From contig NZ_LVEM01000002.1 in assembly GCF_001641335.1 (NCBI RefSeq), forward strand, positions 611,755 to 675,754: a DNA stretch of 64,000 nt. The letters are read 5' to 3'. The notes under the pieces are model-generated. The model worked only from the letters and a program-made list of their open reading frames with translations, had not been told where the DNA came from and made no database searches. The position numbers were made by a program, and so were the translations under genes. This document shows positions 42,810 through 52,131 of the stretch, piece after piece. Position 1 is the stretch's first letter, and each line of letters starts with the position of its first letter. The stretch comes from Bradyrhizobium stylosanthis (lineage in GTDB: Bacteria; Pseudomonadota; Alphaproteobacteria; Rhizobiales; Xanthobacteraceae).

Positions 42810-44555
42810 CTACCTGCGATACCCGCTCGCGCGCGAATAGCCCTGGCGGTTCTGCTGCATCGGGCGGTTCGCGATGCCGGGGCGGGACTCGCTGGAAGCA
42901 GGCGTTGCCAGCTTCAGCTCCTCGAGGAAGATCGGCCGCGAGAAGTAATAGCCCTGCGCGTAGCGGATCTTGGTCGCGGCCTGCAAATACGCCAGCTCCT
43001 CGTAGGATTCGAGGCCTTCGGCGATCACGGTCATGCCGAGCGCCTCGCTTAAGGACTCGATCGCGCGCAAAATGCCCTGGCTGCGCGGGCGCTTATGGAT
43101 GTCGGTGATGAAGGAGCGGTCGATCTTGATCTCGTCGGCGGTGATGTCGGCGAGCGCGGAGAGCGAGGAATAGCCGGTGCCGAAATCGTCGATCGAGATG
43201 CCGACGCCGAGCTTGCGGAACATCGGCAGGATCTCGGACTGGAAATGATTCTTGGCGACGAAGGCGTCCTCGGTCACCTCGATCATGAAGCGCTGCGGAA
43301 AGCCGGTATTGTCGAGCGCCTTCGCGAAGCTGCGCATGAACTCGGGATTGCCGGCCTGCTTGGCGGCGACGTTGATGCTGATGGTCGCTTCCGCGCCGAA
43401 GGTGTCGTTGATCAGGTCGATCGACTTGACGATCTCGGCGAGCACGAGATGAGTCAGCTCGTCGATCAGCCCGAGCTCGCCGGCGAGATTGATGAACGAG
43501 CCGGGCGCCTGGATCACGCCTTCGTCGTCGCGCAGGCGCACCAATGCCTCGATGCCCTTCACGGCCTGGGTGCGGATGTCGACCTTGGACTGGAACGCGC
43601 AGCAGAAGCGCTTCTCCAGGATGGCGAGCCGCAGCGACTGCTCGATCTTGGTCCGCGCCAGCGCCTCGCGCTCCATGCTGGCATCGAAGAACGCGGCCAG
43701 TCCCTTGCCGTTGTTCTTGATGCGGTACATCGCGATGTCGGCGTTCTGCCGCAGCGTCTCGAAGCTGCGGCCGTGGTCGGGATAGAGGCTGATGCCGACC
43801 GAGGTCGAGGCGAACACTTCCGAATGGTCGATGAAGAACGGCGCGGTCAGCCGCTCCAGCGTCGATTGCATGAACTCGGCCACTTCCTCCTGGCTCTGGA
43901 TCGGCGAGAGCAGCAGCAGGAATTCGTCGCCGGAGATGCGCGACAGCATGTCGGAATCGCGCAGGTCCCGCCCGAGCCGCTTCGACAGCTCGACGAGCAG
44001 CGCATCGCCTACGGCGTGGCCGTAATAGTCGTTGATATGCTTGAAATTGTCGACGTCGAGAAAGGCGAGCGCGAACGGCTCGCTGCCGCCATCGCGCGCG
44101 AGCAGGCTGTTTGCGCGATGCTCGATCACGCGGCGCGAGGGCAGGCCGGTCAGCTCGTCGAAATAGGCCGAGCGAAACAGCTGGTCCTCGAAATTCTTCT
44201 GCTCGGTGATGTCGGAGGAGGCCGAGATCAGGAGCTCGCGTCCGCCGAGGCTGACCGGACGATGGGTGGTGAGCAGCACCTGGCGCGCGGCGCCCTCGTG
44301 CAAGGCTTCCTCGGTGACGACGGCCTGGCCGGCGCTCAGCGCCTGACGGCAGGCTTCGCGGCGCGGCGCAAGATCCGGCGAGGGACGGCTGCCGTCCATG
44401 CCGAGTTGGGCGGCGGCGGCATCGTTAACCAGCAGAAGCTGTCCTTGCGCGTCCTGCACGGTCAGGCCGGCAGGCAGCATTCTAACGATTTCCTTGAGGA
44501 ATCCGAGTTCGGCTTCGCTCGCGCCGGAATATTTGTTGTCGTTCATAGAAGTCAT
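42810..44555 (-). CDS. PAS-GGDEF-EAL c-di-GMP protein
   Basis: The protein is 581 aa from ATG 44555 (44546 is equally possible). A PAS-like domain (PAGLTVQDAQGQLLLVNDAAAAQLGM) at the N-terminus, GGDEF with SGDEF near 206-210 (first Gly replaced by Ser, which may reduce cyclase activity), and EAL with GIEALVRLRD near 333 and IDDFGTGYSSLSAL later. EAL looks active, so it may work mainly as a phosphodiesterase. No transmembrane segment. Confidence 0.88.
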   Translation of the reverse strand: MTSMNDNKYSGASEAELGFLKEIVRMLPAGLTVQDAQGQLLLVNDAAAAQLGMDGSRPSPDLAPRREACRQALSAGQAVVTEEALHEGAARQVLLTTHRPVSLGGRELLISASSDITEQKNFEDQLFRSAYFDELTGLPSRRVIEHRANSLLARDGGSEPFALAFLDVDNFKHINDYYGHAVGDALLVELSKRLGRDLRDSDMLSRISGDEFLLLLSPIQSQEEVAEFMQSTLERLTAPFFIDHSEVFASTSVGISLYPDHGRSFETLRQNADIAMYRIKNNGKGLAAFFDASMEREALARTKIEQSLRLAILEKRFCCAFQSKVDIRTQAVKGIEALVRLRDDEGVIQAPGSFINLAGELGLIDELTHLVLAEIVKSIDLINDTFGAEATISINVAAKQAGNPEFMRSFAKALDNTGFPQRFMIEVTEDAFVAKNHFQSEILPMFRKLGVGISIDDFGTGYSSLSALADITADEIKIDRSFITDIHKRPRSQGILRAIESLSEALGMTVIAEGLESYEELAYLQAATKIRYAQGYYFSRPIFLEELKLATPASSESRPGIANRPMQQNRQGYSRASGYRR

Positions 44556-44585
44556 GAATCTTGTTGTTTCAGCGCGCCTTTGCAA

Positions 44586-44946
44586 TGCACGCGATCATGC
44601 GCGGTTCCCTCTTAAGTTTGGTTAAGGGGTCCGGAGAAATACGGGGGTGTTTTGCGGCGATCCGACGCGCGCAGAAAATCGTCATTAACAGAGGGTCAAC
44701 GCGGCAAGCGAAACTGCGCAGCGAGTGCGCGTGTGGCTTTCGCTTGTTTCGAGTCGTGTTGCGCGATCAGAGGTCGTCATCCCCGGGCATAGCCGTCCGC
44801 AGGACGGCGTCGCTTCCGCTCGCCTATGTCCCGGGCATCCACGTTCTTGGCTACCGCAAAACAAAGATCGTGGATGGCCGGGACAAGCCCGGCCATGACG
44901 CAGTGGAAGCCGCGGTGATCCGATTCTACCTGGTCCTGCCGGTCCG
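44586..44946. other. Intergenic stretch with palindromic repeat
   Basis: 360 bp without a gene. At 44777-44900 there is an inverted repeat family with CCCGGGCATAG / CCGGGACAAGCCCGGCCATGAC type sequences, related to the one near 50295-50390. The rest contains nothing I recognise. Confidence 0.6.
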
Positions 44947-45912
44947 TCACCCGCTCTTCGGGATCCGGCACTGCATGATGCAATGGAGTCCGGTCTTCAG
45001 GTACGAGATCTCGGTCCTGCCGTCGAAAGCCGAGAGCGCCGATTTCAGCAGCTTGGTGCCGAAGCCGGGCTCGGAGACCTTTTCCACGCTCGGCCCTTCG
45101 GTTTCGTCCCAGGTGACGGTCAGGCGATCGTCGCTGACGGTCCATGACACCTGCAGCAGCCCGCGCGGTGCGGAGAATGCGCCGTACTTGCCGGCGTTGG
45201 TGGCGAGCTCGTGAAACATCAATGACAGCGTGACCGCCAGCTTCGGCGGCAGGAACAGCCGGTCGCCATTGAGGGTGAAGCGGACATGGCCGTAGGGCCC
45301 GAGCTCGGAGATCAGGAGATCGCGGATGTCGCAGCCCGCCTTGTCGATCCGCGAGATCAGATCGTCGGTCGTGGCCAGCGACCGCAGCCGCGGATCGATC
45401 CGGGCCCAGACCTGCGGCTGGTCGTGCAGCACCTGATGGATCACGGCATGCACGGTCGAGAGCTTGTTCTTCAGCCGGTGCTGCAGCTCGTCGACCAGCA
45501 GCTTGCGATAGTCTTCCTCCTCGATCAGGCGCTTCGAGATCCGCCGCTGCTCGACGAGGAGCGAGCGATAGTGCTCGACGCCCCAGATGGTGAGCGCGCA
45601 GACCGCCCAATAGAGCGCCAGCAGGGCGAATCGCGCGTTATCGGCGACGATTTCGCTGAAATTGACGACGACGCCGAGCACGCCGCCGACGATCGCCGTG
45701 ATGATGCCGATGCGGAAGCCGCCGAACGCGGCCGCAAAGAACACGGCCGGGAAATACGGCGTGAAATAGACGTCGGGCCGGACATGCGCGAGGCCCCAGC
45801 GCGCCAGCGTCGCAACCAGCAGGCAGGCGGCCGCAAAGCCGATGCTCAGGCCGAGCGATGGCGGTGCCACGCCCTGCCAGCCCTTGCGAAACTCCTCGAT
45901 CAATTTCTCCAT
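44947..45912 (-). CDS. DUF4118/HWE-type sensor histidine kinase
   Basis: The protein is 321 aa. Three or four transmembrane helices (LGLSIGFAAACLLVATLARWG, YFPAVFFAAAFGGFRIGIITAIVGGVLGVVV, FALLALYWAVCALTIWGV) form a DUF4118-like sensor. DELQHRLKNKLSTVHAVIHQVL is the phospho-acceptor His box of the HWE/HisKA_2 type. MFHELATNAGKYGAFS is the N box and GFGTKLLKSAL the G-type box. No response regulator gene is adjacent. It may signal to the general stress response, as related kinases do in alphaproteobacteria; that is inference. Confidence 0.9.
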   Translation of the reverse strand: MEKLIEEFRKGWQGVAPPSLGLSIGFAAACLLVATLARWGLAHVRPDVYFTPYFPAVFFAAAFGGFRIGIITAIVGGVLGVVVNFSEIVADNARFALLALYWAVCALTIWGVEHYRSLLVEQRRISKRLIEEEDYRKLLVDELQHRLKNKLSTVHAVIHQVLHDQPQVWARIDPRLRSLATTDDLISRIDKAGCDIRDLLISELGPYGHVRFTLNGDRLFLPPKLAVTLSLMFHELATNAGKYGAFSAPRGLLQVSWTVSDDRLTVTWDETEGPSVEKVSEPGFGTKLLKSALSAFDGRTEISYLKTGLHCIMQCRIPKSG

Positions 45913-46091
45913 GAACGGCCCGGTTGCGACGTGCGTTCGCCCTGAATGTTACGCATCTCGGGCGCGCAAGCAAAGCTTGCCTTGTCGGAAGCCGGCAGGA
46001 ATAGTGGTCGTCGCGGCGCCGGCTGTAACAGCACCGTCATGGATCGGTGTGCGCCGCTTGGCAGCGAAGGGTTCGAAAGCAGGGGCATCAA

Positions 46092-46931
46092 ATGGGCAGG
46101 CTTGACGGCAAGGTGGCGGTGATCACGGGCGCGACGAGCGGCATCGGATTGCGGACTGCGGAAGTCTTCGTTGCCGAAGGTGCCAAAATTGTGATCGCCG
46201 GGCGGCGCATACCGGAAGGCGAGGCGCTGGCAAAGCAGCTCGGGGCCGCCTGCGTCTTCCGCCAGACCGACGTGACGGTCGAAGCCCAGATGCAGGCGCT
46301 GATCGCGCTGGCGGTGGAAAAATTCGGCCGCATCGACTGCCTGTTCAACAATGCCGGCGGCCCGGCGCAGACCGGCGGCATCGAAGGCCTCGAGGTCGAG
46401 CGCTTCGACGCGGCCATGGCGACCCTCGTGCGCAGCGTCATGCTCGGCATGAAGCACGCCGCGCCCTACATGAAGAAGCAGGGATCCGGCAGCATCATCA
46501 ACAATGGCAGCATCGCAGGCCGTCTTGCCGGCTTCTCCTCGTCGGTGGTGTACGGCGCCGCCAAGGCCGCGGTGATCCATCTCACCAAATGCGTGGCGAT
46601 GGAACTCGGCGAGTCCAACGTCCGCGTCAACTCGATCTCGCCCGGCGCGATAGCGACTGGCATTTTCGGCAAGGCGCTGGGCCTGTCGACCGAAGCCGCC
46701 GAGAAGACGCAGGCTGTGATGCGCGACGTCTACAAGACCGCCCAGCCGATCCCGCGCGCGGGCCTGCCCGACGACATCGCCCATGCCGCGGTGTTCCTGG
46801 CCAGCGACGAATCCAGCTTCATCAACGGCCACGACCTCGTCATCGACGGCGCCATGACCAGCGGCCGCAACTGGACCCAGCAGCAGCAGGGCCTGGCCGC
46901 CTTGCGCAACGCGTTCGATCAGGGGGCGTAG
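46092..46931 (+). CDS. SDR-family oxidoreductase
   Basis: The protein is 279 aa from ATG 46092. TGATSGIG near the N-terminus binds the nucleotide; NNAGG follows in the NNAG position; catalytic residues Ser (NNGSIAGRLAGFSSS), Tyr-x-x-x-Lys (YGAAKAAV) are present. SPGAIATGIFGKALG and the end DGAMTSGRNWTQQQQGL are familiar for cyclopentanol/glucose dehydrogenase-like members. It is divergent from the kinase gene over 179 bp. Substrate unknown. Confidence 0.9.
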   Translation: MGRLDGKVAVITGATSGIGLRTAEVFVAEGAKIVIAGRRIPEGEALAKQLGAACVFRQTDVTVEAQMQALIALAVEKFGRIDCLFNNAGGPAQTGGIEGLEVERFDAAMATLVRSVMLGMKHAAPYMKKQGSGSIINNGSIAGRLAGFSSSVVYGAAKAAVIHLTKCVAMELGESNVRVNSISPGAIATGIFGKALGLSTEAAEKTQAVMRDVYKTAQPIPRAGLPDDIAHAAVFLASDESSFINGHDLVIDGAMTSGRNWTQQQQGLAALRNAFDQGA

Positions 46932-46952
46932 CGGCGGCTCCGGGGACTGTGC

Positions 46953-47168
46953 CGTAGGGTGGGCAAAGCGAAGCGTGCCCACCACTGCTTCTCATCGCGC
47001 GAGATCGTGGGCACGGCGCTCCGCGCCTTTGCCCACCCTACGAGACCGGGTTTCCGTCATTGCGAGGCGCGATGCCGTAGGGTGGATTAGCCGAAGGCGT
47101 AATCCACCGCTTCTGCTTCCGGGGAGACGAGCAGTGGTGGGTTACGCCTTCGGCTAACCCACCCTACG
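46953..47168. repeat. Two palindromic intergenic repeats (GTAGGGTGGG family)
   Basis: Two units, 46953-47042 and 47075-47168, each start GTAGGGTGG and end with the inverse, with internal inverted segments (GGATTAGCCGAAGGCG and its inverse). Related to the repeat at 62160-62247. Confidence 0.75.
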
Positions 47169-47178
47169 AGAGCGGTGT

Positions 47179-48555
47179 TTACACCGCCTTCACGATCACC
47201 TTCAGCCCATCCCGCGGCTTCGGGATCGGCCACATCTGCCAGTCCGGCTTGTAGCCCGGCGCCAGCGACACTTCGATATTCTGCAGGAAGTGCCGGGCAA
47301 AGCATTTCGCCTGCATGTAGGCGAAGTGCAGGCCGAGGCACATATGCGCGCCGCCGCCGAACGGGACCCAGGCGAAGCGGTGGCGGTTGCGTTGCGCCTC
47401 CTCGGTGAAGCGCATGGGATCGAAGCGGTCCGGCTCCGGCCAGATGTCCTTCATGTGATGCGTATAGAGCGGGTTGATGCCGACCCGGGTTCCGGCAGGA
47501 ACGCTCAATCCCATGAAGGTGAAATCGCGCATGGAATAACGGGGCAGCGAGGGCACCGGCGGCCTGATCCGCAGCGACTCCTTGAAGGCCATTTCCGACA
47601 GCGGCATCTTTGCGAGGTCGTCGAAGGAGGTGGGCGCATCCGGAGCGAGCCCGAGAGCCAGAACTTCCGCGCGCAGTCTCTGTTGCCAATCGGGATGCGA
47701 AGCGAGCTCGCCGACGAAGGATGTCAGAGACGAAGTCAGCGTGTCGTGCGCGGCCATCATCAGGAAGCTCATATGATCGATGATGTCCTGCTCGGAGAGC
47801 AGTGCGCCATCCTCGTGAGTCGCGCGACAGAGCTGCGAGAACAGGTCGTCGCCGCCGTGATTGCCGCGGCGGAGCGGAATCTGCTGGCGGAAATAGGCGA
47901 CGATGCGCTCGCGCCCGGCCACACCGCGCGCCATTTGCGTGCCCGGCAACGGACGGCGGATCGGAGCGACCGAGGCCGCCACCATGTCGGCAAAGGCGCG
48001 ATTGATTCCCTCGACCTCGGGGCCGATATCGGCACCGAGAAACGACGTCGCGGCCAGATCGAGCGTGAGCTGCTTCATCGCCGGATAAAGCTTCATCTCG
48101 CCGGGCCGCGCCTTCCACTGCGCGACGCGCGCGGAAATACCGCGGTCGAGATCGCTGAGATAGGATTTCATCGGTCCGGACTTGAACGCCACAGACAGCG
48201 CCTTGCGATGCAGGCGGTGTTCGTCGAAATCGAGCAGCATCAGGCCGCGCGGGAAGAGCAGCTCGAGCACATGGTTCCAGCCATGGGTCGACGAGAACAG
48301 CTTTTGCTGGTCGAACAGCACGAGCTCGTTGGCCTCGGGTCCAAGCAGCACGACGTTGGTCTGGCCGAAGGAATGGGTTCGAAAGACGGGCCCGTGTTTC
48401 GCGGCGTGCGCCTCGATGAAGCCCTTGGGGTCGGCCAGCAGCTGGAACGTCTTGCCGACGACAGGCCAGCCTTCATCGCCGGGAATGTGCGTCAGCTCGT
48501 TACGCCTGGGTGGCGCGAAGGGGACCTTGGTAGAAGACCCGCCCTGCATCGACAT
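47179..48555 (-). CDS. Cytochrome P450
   Basis: The protein is 458 aa from ATG 48555. I-helix AAHDTLTSS (the Asp-Thr pair), ExxR in FKESLRIRPPVP, and heme-ligand loop FGGGAHMCLG near 397-406 (the Cys is present). Length and GGGAHMCLG form fit bacterial CYPs of the fatty acid/terpenoid group. No ferredoxin or reductase gene is adjacent, so electrons must come from elsewhere. Substrate cannot be read from sequence. The gene is downstream-convergent with the SDR gene, with the repeat between them. Confidence 0.92.
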   Translation of the reverse strand: MSMQGGSSTKVPFAPPRRNELTHIPGDEGWPVVGKTFQLLADPKGFIEAHAAKHGPVFRTHSFGQTNVVLLGPEANELVLFDQQKLFSSTHGWNHVLELLFPRGLMLLDFDEHRLHRKALSVAFKSGPMKSYLSDLDRGISARVAQWKARPGEMKLYPAMKQLTLDLAATSFLGADIGPEVEGINRAFADMVAASVAPIRRPLPGTQMARGVAGRERIVAYFRQQIPLRRGNHGGDDLFSQLCRATHEDGALLSEQDIIDHMSFLMMAAHDTLTSSLTSFVGELASHPDWQQRLRAEVLALGLAPDAPTSFDDLAKMPLSEMAFKESLRIRPPVPSLPRYSMRDFTFMGLSVPAGTRVGINPLYTHHMKDIWPEPDRFDPMRFTEEAQRNRHRFAWVPFGGGAHMCLGLHFAYMQAKCFARHFLQNIEVSLAPGYKPDWQMWPIPKPRDGLKVIVKAV

Positions 48556-48914
48556 GACGATTGCTCCGATTGGCACACCCGGACAACATAGCACATCCTG
48601 TCACGATGACGCTGCGGCCGTCCCGCGCACAAGATCGTCAAGCTTCTGTCGTCCCGACCTGGCGCGAAATTGCGCGCAGGGGCCAGGACGATCACATTCG
48701 AGAGTAGGGGCTAGCGGCCCATCCTTCGAGACGCCCGCCTTTGGCGGGCCCTCAGGATGAGGTCAGAGTGCGCGGCAGCCATCTCAACAGCCACCGATGC
48801 TGCCAAGCCTCATCCTCAGGAGACCGCTGCAAGCGGTCGTCTCGAAGGACGAGGCGCTTGCTCAGGTCTCGCCCGGACGTCGTATGCGATAGCGTTGGGC
48901 GATAGGCCCGATAC
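48556..48914. repeat. Repeat-rich intergenic stretch
   Basis: 359 bp with no gene. It contains a CGAGACGCCCGCC...CCTCAGGATGAGG type element with its inverse (48725-48850), and a diverged copy of the GTCGTCCCG...GCGCAATTGCGCGC element near 48645-48690. The rest shows nothing. Confidence 0.6.
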
Positions 48915-50147
48915 CTATCCCTTCGCCGCCTTCTGCAGATCCGGTGCGTTGACGGCGGGAATGGCGACGCGGCCGGGGCCGGTGACCTTCAGCGCTTCGG
49001 CGGCCTTCTCGTTCTCCATGATCTTGGCCATCACGGCCTGTCCCGCACGCTCGAAGATCGCGCGGTTCTCGATCACGAATTTTTGCGACCTGCGCAGGCC
49101 GTCGATGTAGCCGTTGATCTCCGGCACCACGTAGCGCGCCACCATGTCCCAGCTCCGGCGCGTGTTTTCCGGATTGGCCCAGTCGTGCACGAAGCCGATG
49201 ATGGCGCCGACGCCGCCGGACACCTCCATCACGTTCTTGATGGTTTTGACGAGATCGTCGGGCGTGCCGATGGTGGACGCCGCGCCCTCGACGAAAGCGG
49301 TCTTGTCCACGGCTTCATCCGGCGAGGTGAATGCGGTGAGGCCCGGCCGCTGCAGCGTGCCGACATTATATTCGTTGTGCCAGCGCATCAGCCCGGCGCC
49401 GGCCTCGCGGCGGGCCTGCTCGCGGGTCTCGGCGACGTGGAAAGTCAGCAGCACGCGCCAGTCGGCGCGGTTCACCTTGGTGCCGTGCTTCCTAGCGGAA
49501 TCCTCGGCGAACTGCCATTGCTGCTGCAGCGACATCAGGCCCTGTGTCGTCATCGATCCCAGCGAGATGATGCCGCAGCCATATTTGCCGGCGAGCGTCA
49601 TGCCCGACGGCGAGATCTGCGAGGCCACCACGAACGGCATCTCCTCCTGCAGCGGCAGGATCTGCAGCGCGGCGTCGTTCATGGTGAACCAGTCGCTCTT
49701 CGCCGTGACGCGCTCGCCGTTGAACAGACGGCGGATGATGCCGATCGCCTCGTCCTGGCGGTCGCGTTGCGTCATCGGGTCGATGCCGAGCGTGTGCGCG
49801 TCCGAGGCCAGCGCGCCGGGACCGGAGCCGAAGATGGCACGGCCGCCGGTCATGTGGTCGAGCTGCACCATGCGCTGGGCGACGTTGAACGGGTGGTGGT
49901 AGGGCAGCGACACCACGCCGGTGCCGAGCTTGATCCGCTTGGTGCGCTCGCCGGCCGCGGCCAGAAACATCTCGGGCGAGGCGATCATTTCCCAGCCGGA
50001 GGAATGGTGCTCGCCGCACCAGAACTCGTCATAGCCGAGCGCATCGAGCTGCTCGACGAGATCCAGATCGCGCCGGAACTGGAGCATCGGATGCTCCCCG
50101 ATCGGGTGATGCGGGGCAAGAAAGGCTCCGAACTTCAGGCGCGCCAT
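48915..50147 (-). CDS. LLM-class flavin-dependent oxidoreductase (luciferase-like)
   Basis: The protein is 410 aa from ATG 50147 with GGAGAG upstream. FGAFLAPHHPIGEHPMLQFRRDLDLVEQLDALGYDEFWCGEHHSSGWE is the N-terminal start of bacterial luciferase-type monooxygenases; SLPYHHPFNVAQRMVQLDHMTGGRAIFGSGPG and VASQISPSGMTLAGKYGCG are conserved flavin-binding regions. The family oxidises small organics with FMNH2 and needs a separate reductase. The substrate is unknown. Confidence 0.9.
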   Translation of the reverse strand: MARLKFGAFLAPHHPIGEHPMLQFRRDLDLVEQLDALGYDEFWCGEHHSSGWEMIASPEMFLAAAGERTKRIKLGTGVVSLPYHHPFNVAQRMVQLDHMTGGRAIFGSGPGALASDAHTLGIDPMTQRDRQDEAIGIIRRLFNGERVTAKSDWFTMNDAALQILPLQEEMPFVVASQISPSGMTLAGKYGCGIISLGSMTTQGLMSLQQQWQFAEDSARKHGTKVNRADWRVLLTFHVAETREQARREAGAGLMRWHNEYNVGTLQRPGLTAFTSPDEAVDKTAFVEGAASTIGTPDDLVKTIKNVMEVSGGVGAIIGFVHDWANPENTRRSWDMVARYVVPEINGYIDGLRRSQKFVIENRAIFERAGQAVMAKIMENEKAAEALKVTGPGRVAIPAVNAPDLQKAAKG

Positions 50148-50590
50148 GGCGTTCTCTCCGGCTGAATTTTCTGTTTGTTGGTGGCGCAAAGCTACGTGCC
50201 CGATCGCACGAACGCAATCACGCGATGTCCCGCGCAGCGGAATGCAGGCATGCGTGATGCTTCTCCCTCACGCAGACTTGCGTGCAGACGCTTCCACACC
50301 GTCATGGCCGGGCTTGTCCCGGCCATCCGCGACCTGTGCCGCGGTGCCAAGAACGTGGATGCCCGGGACAAGCCCGGGCATGACGAGGAGAGTGCGAGGT
50401 AAGCGCTGCTTTCCGCCACCCGGAGACGAAACACCGCCGCGACTTGCTCCGCCTGCATCGTTCGAGACGCCCGTTCGCGGGCTCCTCGCCATGGCGTCCA
50501 GCACCTCGCCGCGCAGTCAGACCTCATCCTGAGGAGACCGCGCAGCGGTCGTCTCGAAGGATGGCCGCAACGGGACTGCGCGCCAGCTCG
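50148..50590. repeat. Repeat-rich intergenic stretch
   Basis: 443 bp without a gene, with two palindromic units of the CATGGCCGGG/CCCGGGCATGAC type (50302-50390) and a CGAGACGCCCG...CGTCTCGAAGG type unit (50461-50563). Only the extreme left may carry the LLM gene's promoter. Confidence 0.65.
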
Positions 50591-51982
50591 CTACCGCGTC
50601 ATCCTGTTCCACGCATCCAGGCCGGCGATCTTGTACGCCTCCGCGAGCGTCGGATAGTTGAACGTGTTCTGGATGAAATAGTCGATCGTGCCTTTGAGGT
50701 TGAGCACGGCCTGGCCGATATGGATCAGCTCGGTGGCGCCTTCGCCGAGGATGTGCACGCCGAGCAGGCGGCGGGTCTTGGTCGAAAAGATCATCTTCAT
50801 CATGCCGCTGTTCAGCCCCATGATGTGGCCGCGCGAGGTCTCGCGGAAGCGGGCGATGCCGACCTCGTAGGGAATGCCGCGCGAGCGCACCTCTTCTTCC
50901 GTGAGGCCGGCGGTCGAGATCTCCGGCACCGAATAGATGCCGTAGGGAAAGAACTCCGGCGGCGCCAGGGGCTCCATGCCGAGCGCGTGGCAGGCCGCGA
51001 CGCGGCCCTGCTCCATCGAGGTCGAGGCAAGGCTCGGAAAGCCGATCACGTCGCCGGCGGCGTAGATGTGCGGCACGCTGGTCTGCAGGGTCACGGGGTC
51101 GACATTGATGCGGCCGCGATGGTCGACGGCGATGCCGGCGGCCTCGAGGTTGAGCCGGTCGGTGGCGCCGACGCGGCCCGCCGCGAACAGCAGCATCTCG
51201 GTGGTGACGTGCCGGCCGTCCGACAGATGCGTGACGATGGCTCCTTGCGCATTCTTCTCGATCGACGTCACCTTGGAGCCGAGCCGCAGCGCGACGTTGC
51301 GGTCGCGCAGCTCGTGCATGAACTCGTCGATCAATTCCTTGTCGATGAAATCGAGGAAGGTCGGCCGCGGCTCGATCAGGGTCACGGGCACGTCGAGTGC
51401 GCTGAAGATGGTGGCGTATTCGACGCCGATCACGCCGGCGCCGATCACGGCCAGGCTGCGCGGCAGTTTCGGCAGCTCGATGATCTCGTCGCTGTCGAGC
51501 ACGGTGGTGCCGTCGAACGGCACATAGTCGGGCCGGAACGGGCGCGTGCCGCAGGCGATCAGGATGAAGGCGGCGGACACGGTCCTGGTCTCGCCGATTG
51601 CGCTCGTGATCTCGACCTCGTGCGGCGAGACGAGGCGCGCCTCGCCGTTGGCCGTGCGCACGAGGTTACGGCTGAACTGATGCTCCAAAACCTCGACCTC
51701 GTGGTCGAGCGTCTTCTGCAGCCGGGTCATGAGGTCGCTGGCTGCGATGTCCTGCTTCACCCGGTAGGAGCGGCCGTAGAAGCCGCGCTCGCGCCAGCCG
51801 GAGAGGTTGAGCACGGTCTCGCGCAACGTCTTCGACGGAATGGTGCCGGTGTGGACCGAGACGCCGCCGACCCGCCGGCCTTTCTCCACCACCAGCACGG
51901 ACTTGCCGAGCTTGGCACATTGCACCGCGGCCCGGCGCCCCGACGGGCCCGAGCCGATCACCACCATGTCGTAGTCGTACAT
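50591..51982 (-). CDS. sthA: Soluble pyridine nucleotide transhydrogenase
   Basis: The protein is 463 aa from ATG 51982. N-terminal FAD-binding VIGSGPSGRRAAVQCAKLG, then VHTGTIPSKTLRE with Thr in place of the redox cysteines found in lipoamide dehydrogenases, which is the hallmark of the Si-specific transhydrogenase. GAGVIGVEYA is the NAD(P) site; IYAAGDVIGFPSLAS is the second FAD motif; C-terminal dimer domain ends LDAWNRMTR. It moves reducing equivalents between NADH and NADPH in the cytoplasm. No redox-active disulphide is visible. Confidence 0.93.
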   Translation of the reverse strand: MYDYDMVVIGSGPSGRRAAVQCAKLGKSVLVVEKGRRVGGVSVHTGTIPSKTLRETVLNLSGWRERGFYGRSYRVKQDIAASDLMTRLQKTLDHEVEVLEHQFSRNLVRTANGEARLVSPHEVEITSAIGETRTVSAAFILIACGTRPFRPDYVPFDGTTVLDSDEIIELPKLPRSLAVIGAGVIGVEYATIFSALDVPVTLIEPRPTFLDFIDKELIDEFMHELRDRNVALRLGSKVTSIEKNAQGAIVTHLSDGRHVTTEMLLFAAGRVGATDRLNLEAAGIAVDHRGRINVDPVTLQTSVPHIYAAGDVIGFPSLASTSMEQGRVAACHALGMEPLAPPEFFPYGIYSVPEISTAGLTEEEVRSRGIPYEVGIARFRETSRGHIMGLNSGMMKMIFSTKTRRLLGVHILGEGATELIHIGQAVLNLKGTIDYFIQNTFNYPTLAEAYKIAGLDAWNRMTR

Positions 51983-52131
51983 CCGGAAGACTTCCGAGCC
52001 CGCAGAAACCAGCAGGAATTGCCATGCAGCAATCGGGCCAATGCAGCAAGTCCTACCTCCGAGGTAATCGCGCGGATGACGCCGATCTGCGAGCCTTGCG
52101 CGCAAATATATCGGGGAAGGTTCGCACGAAA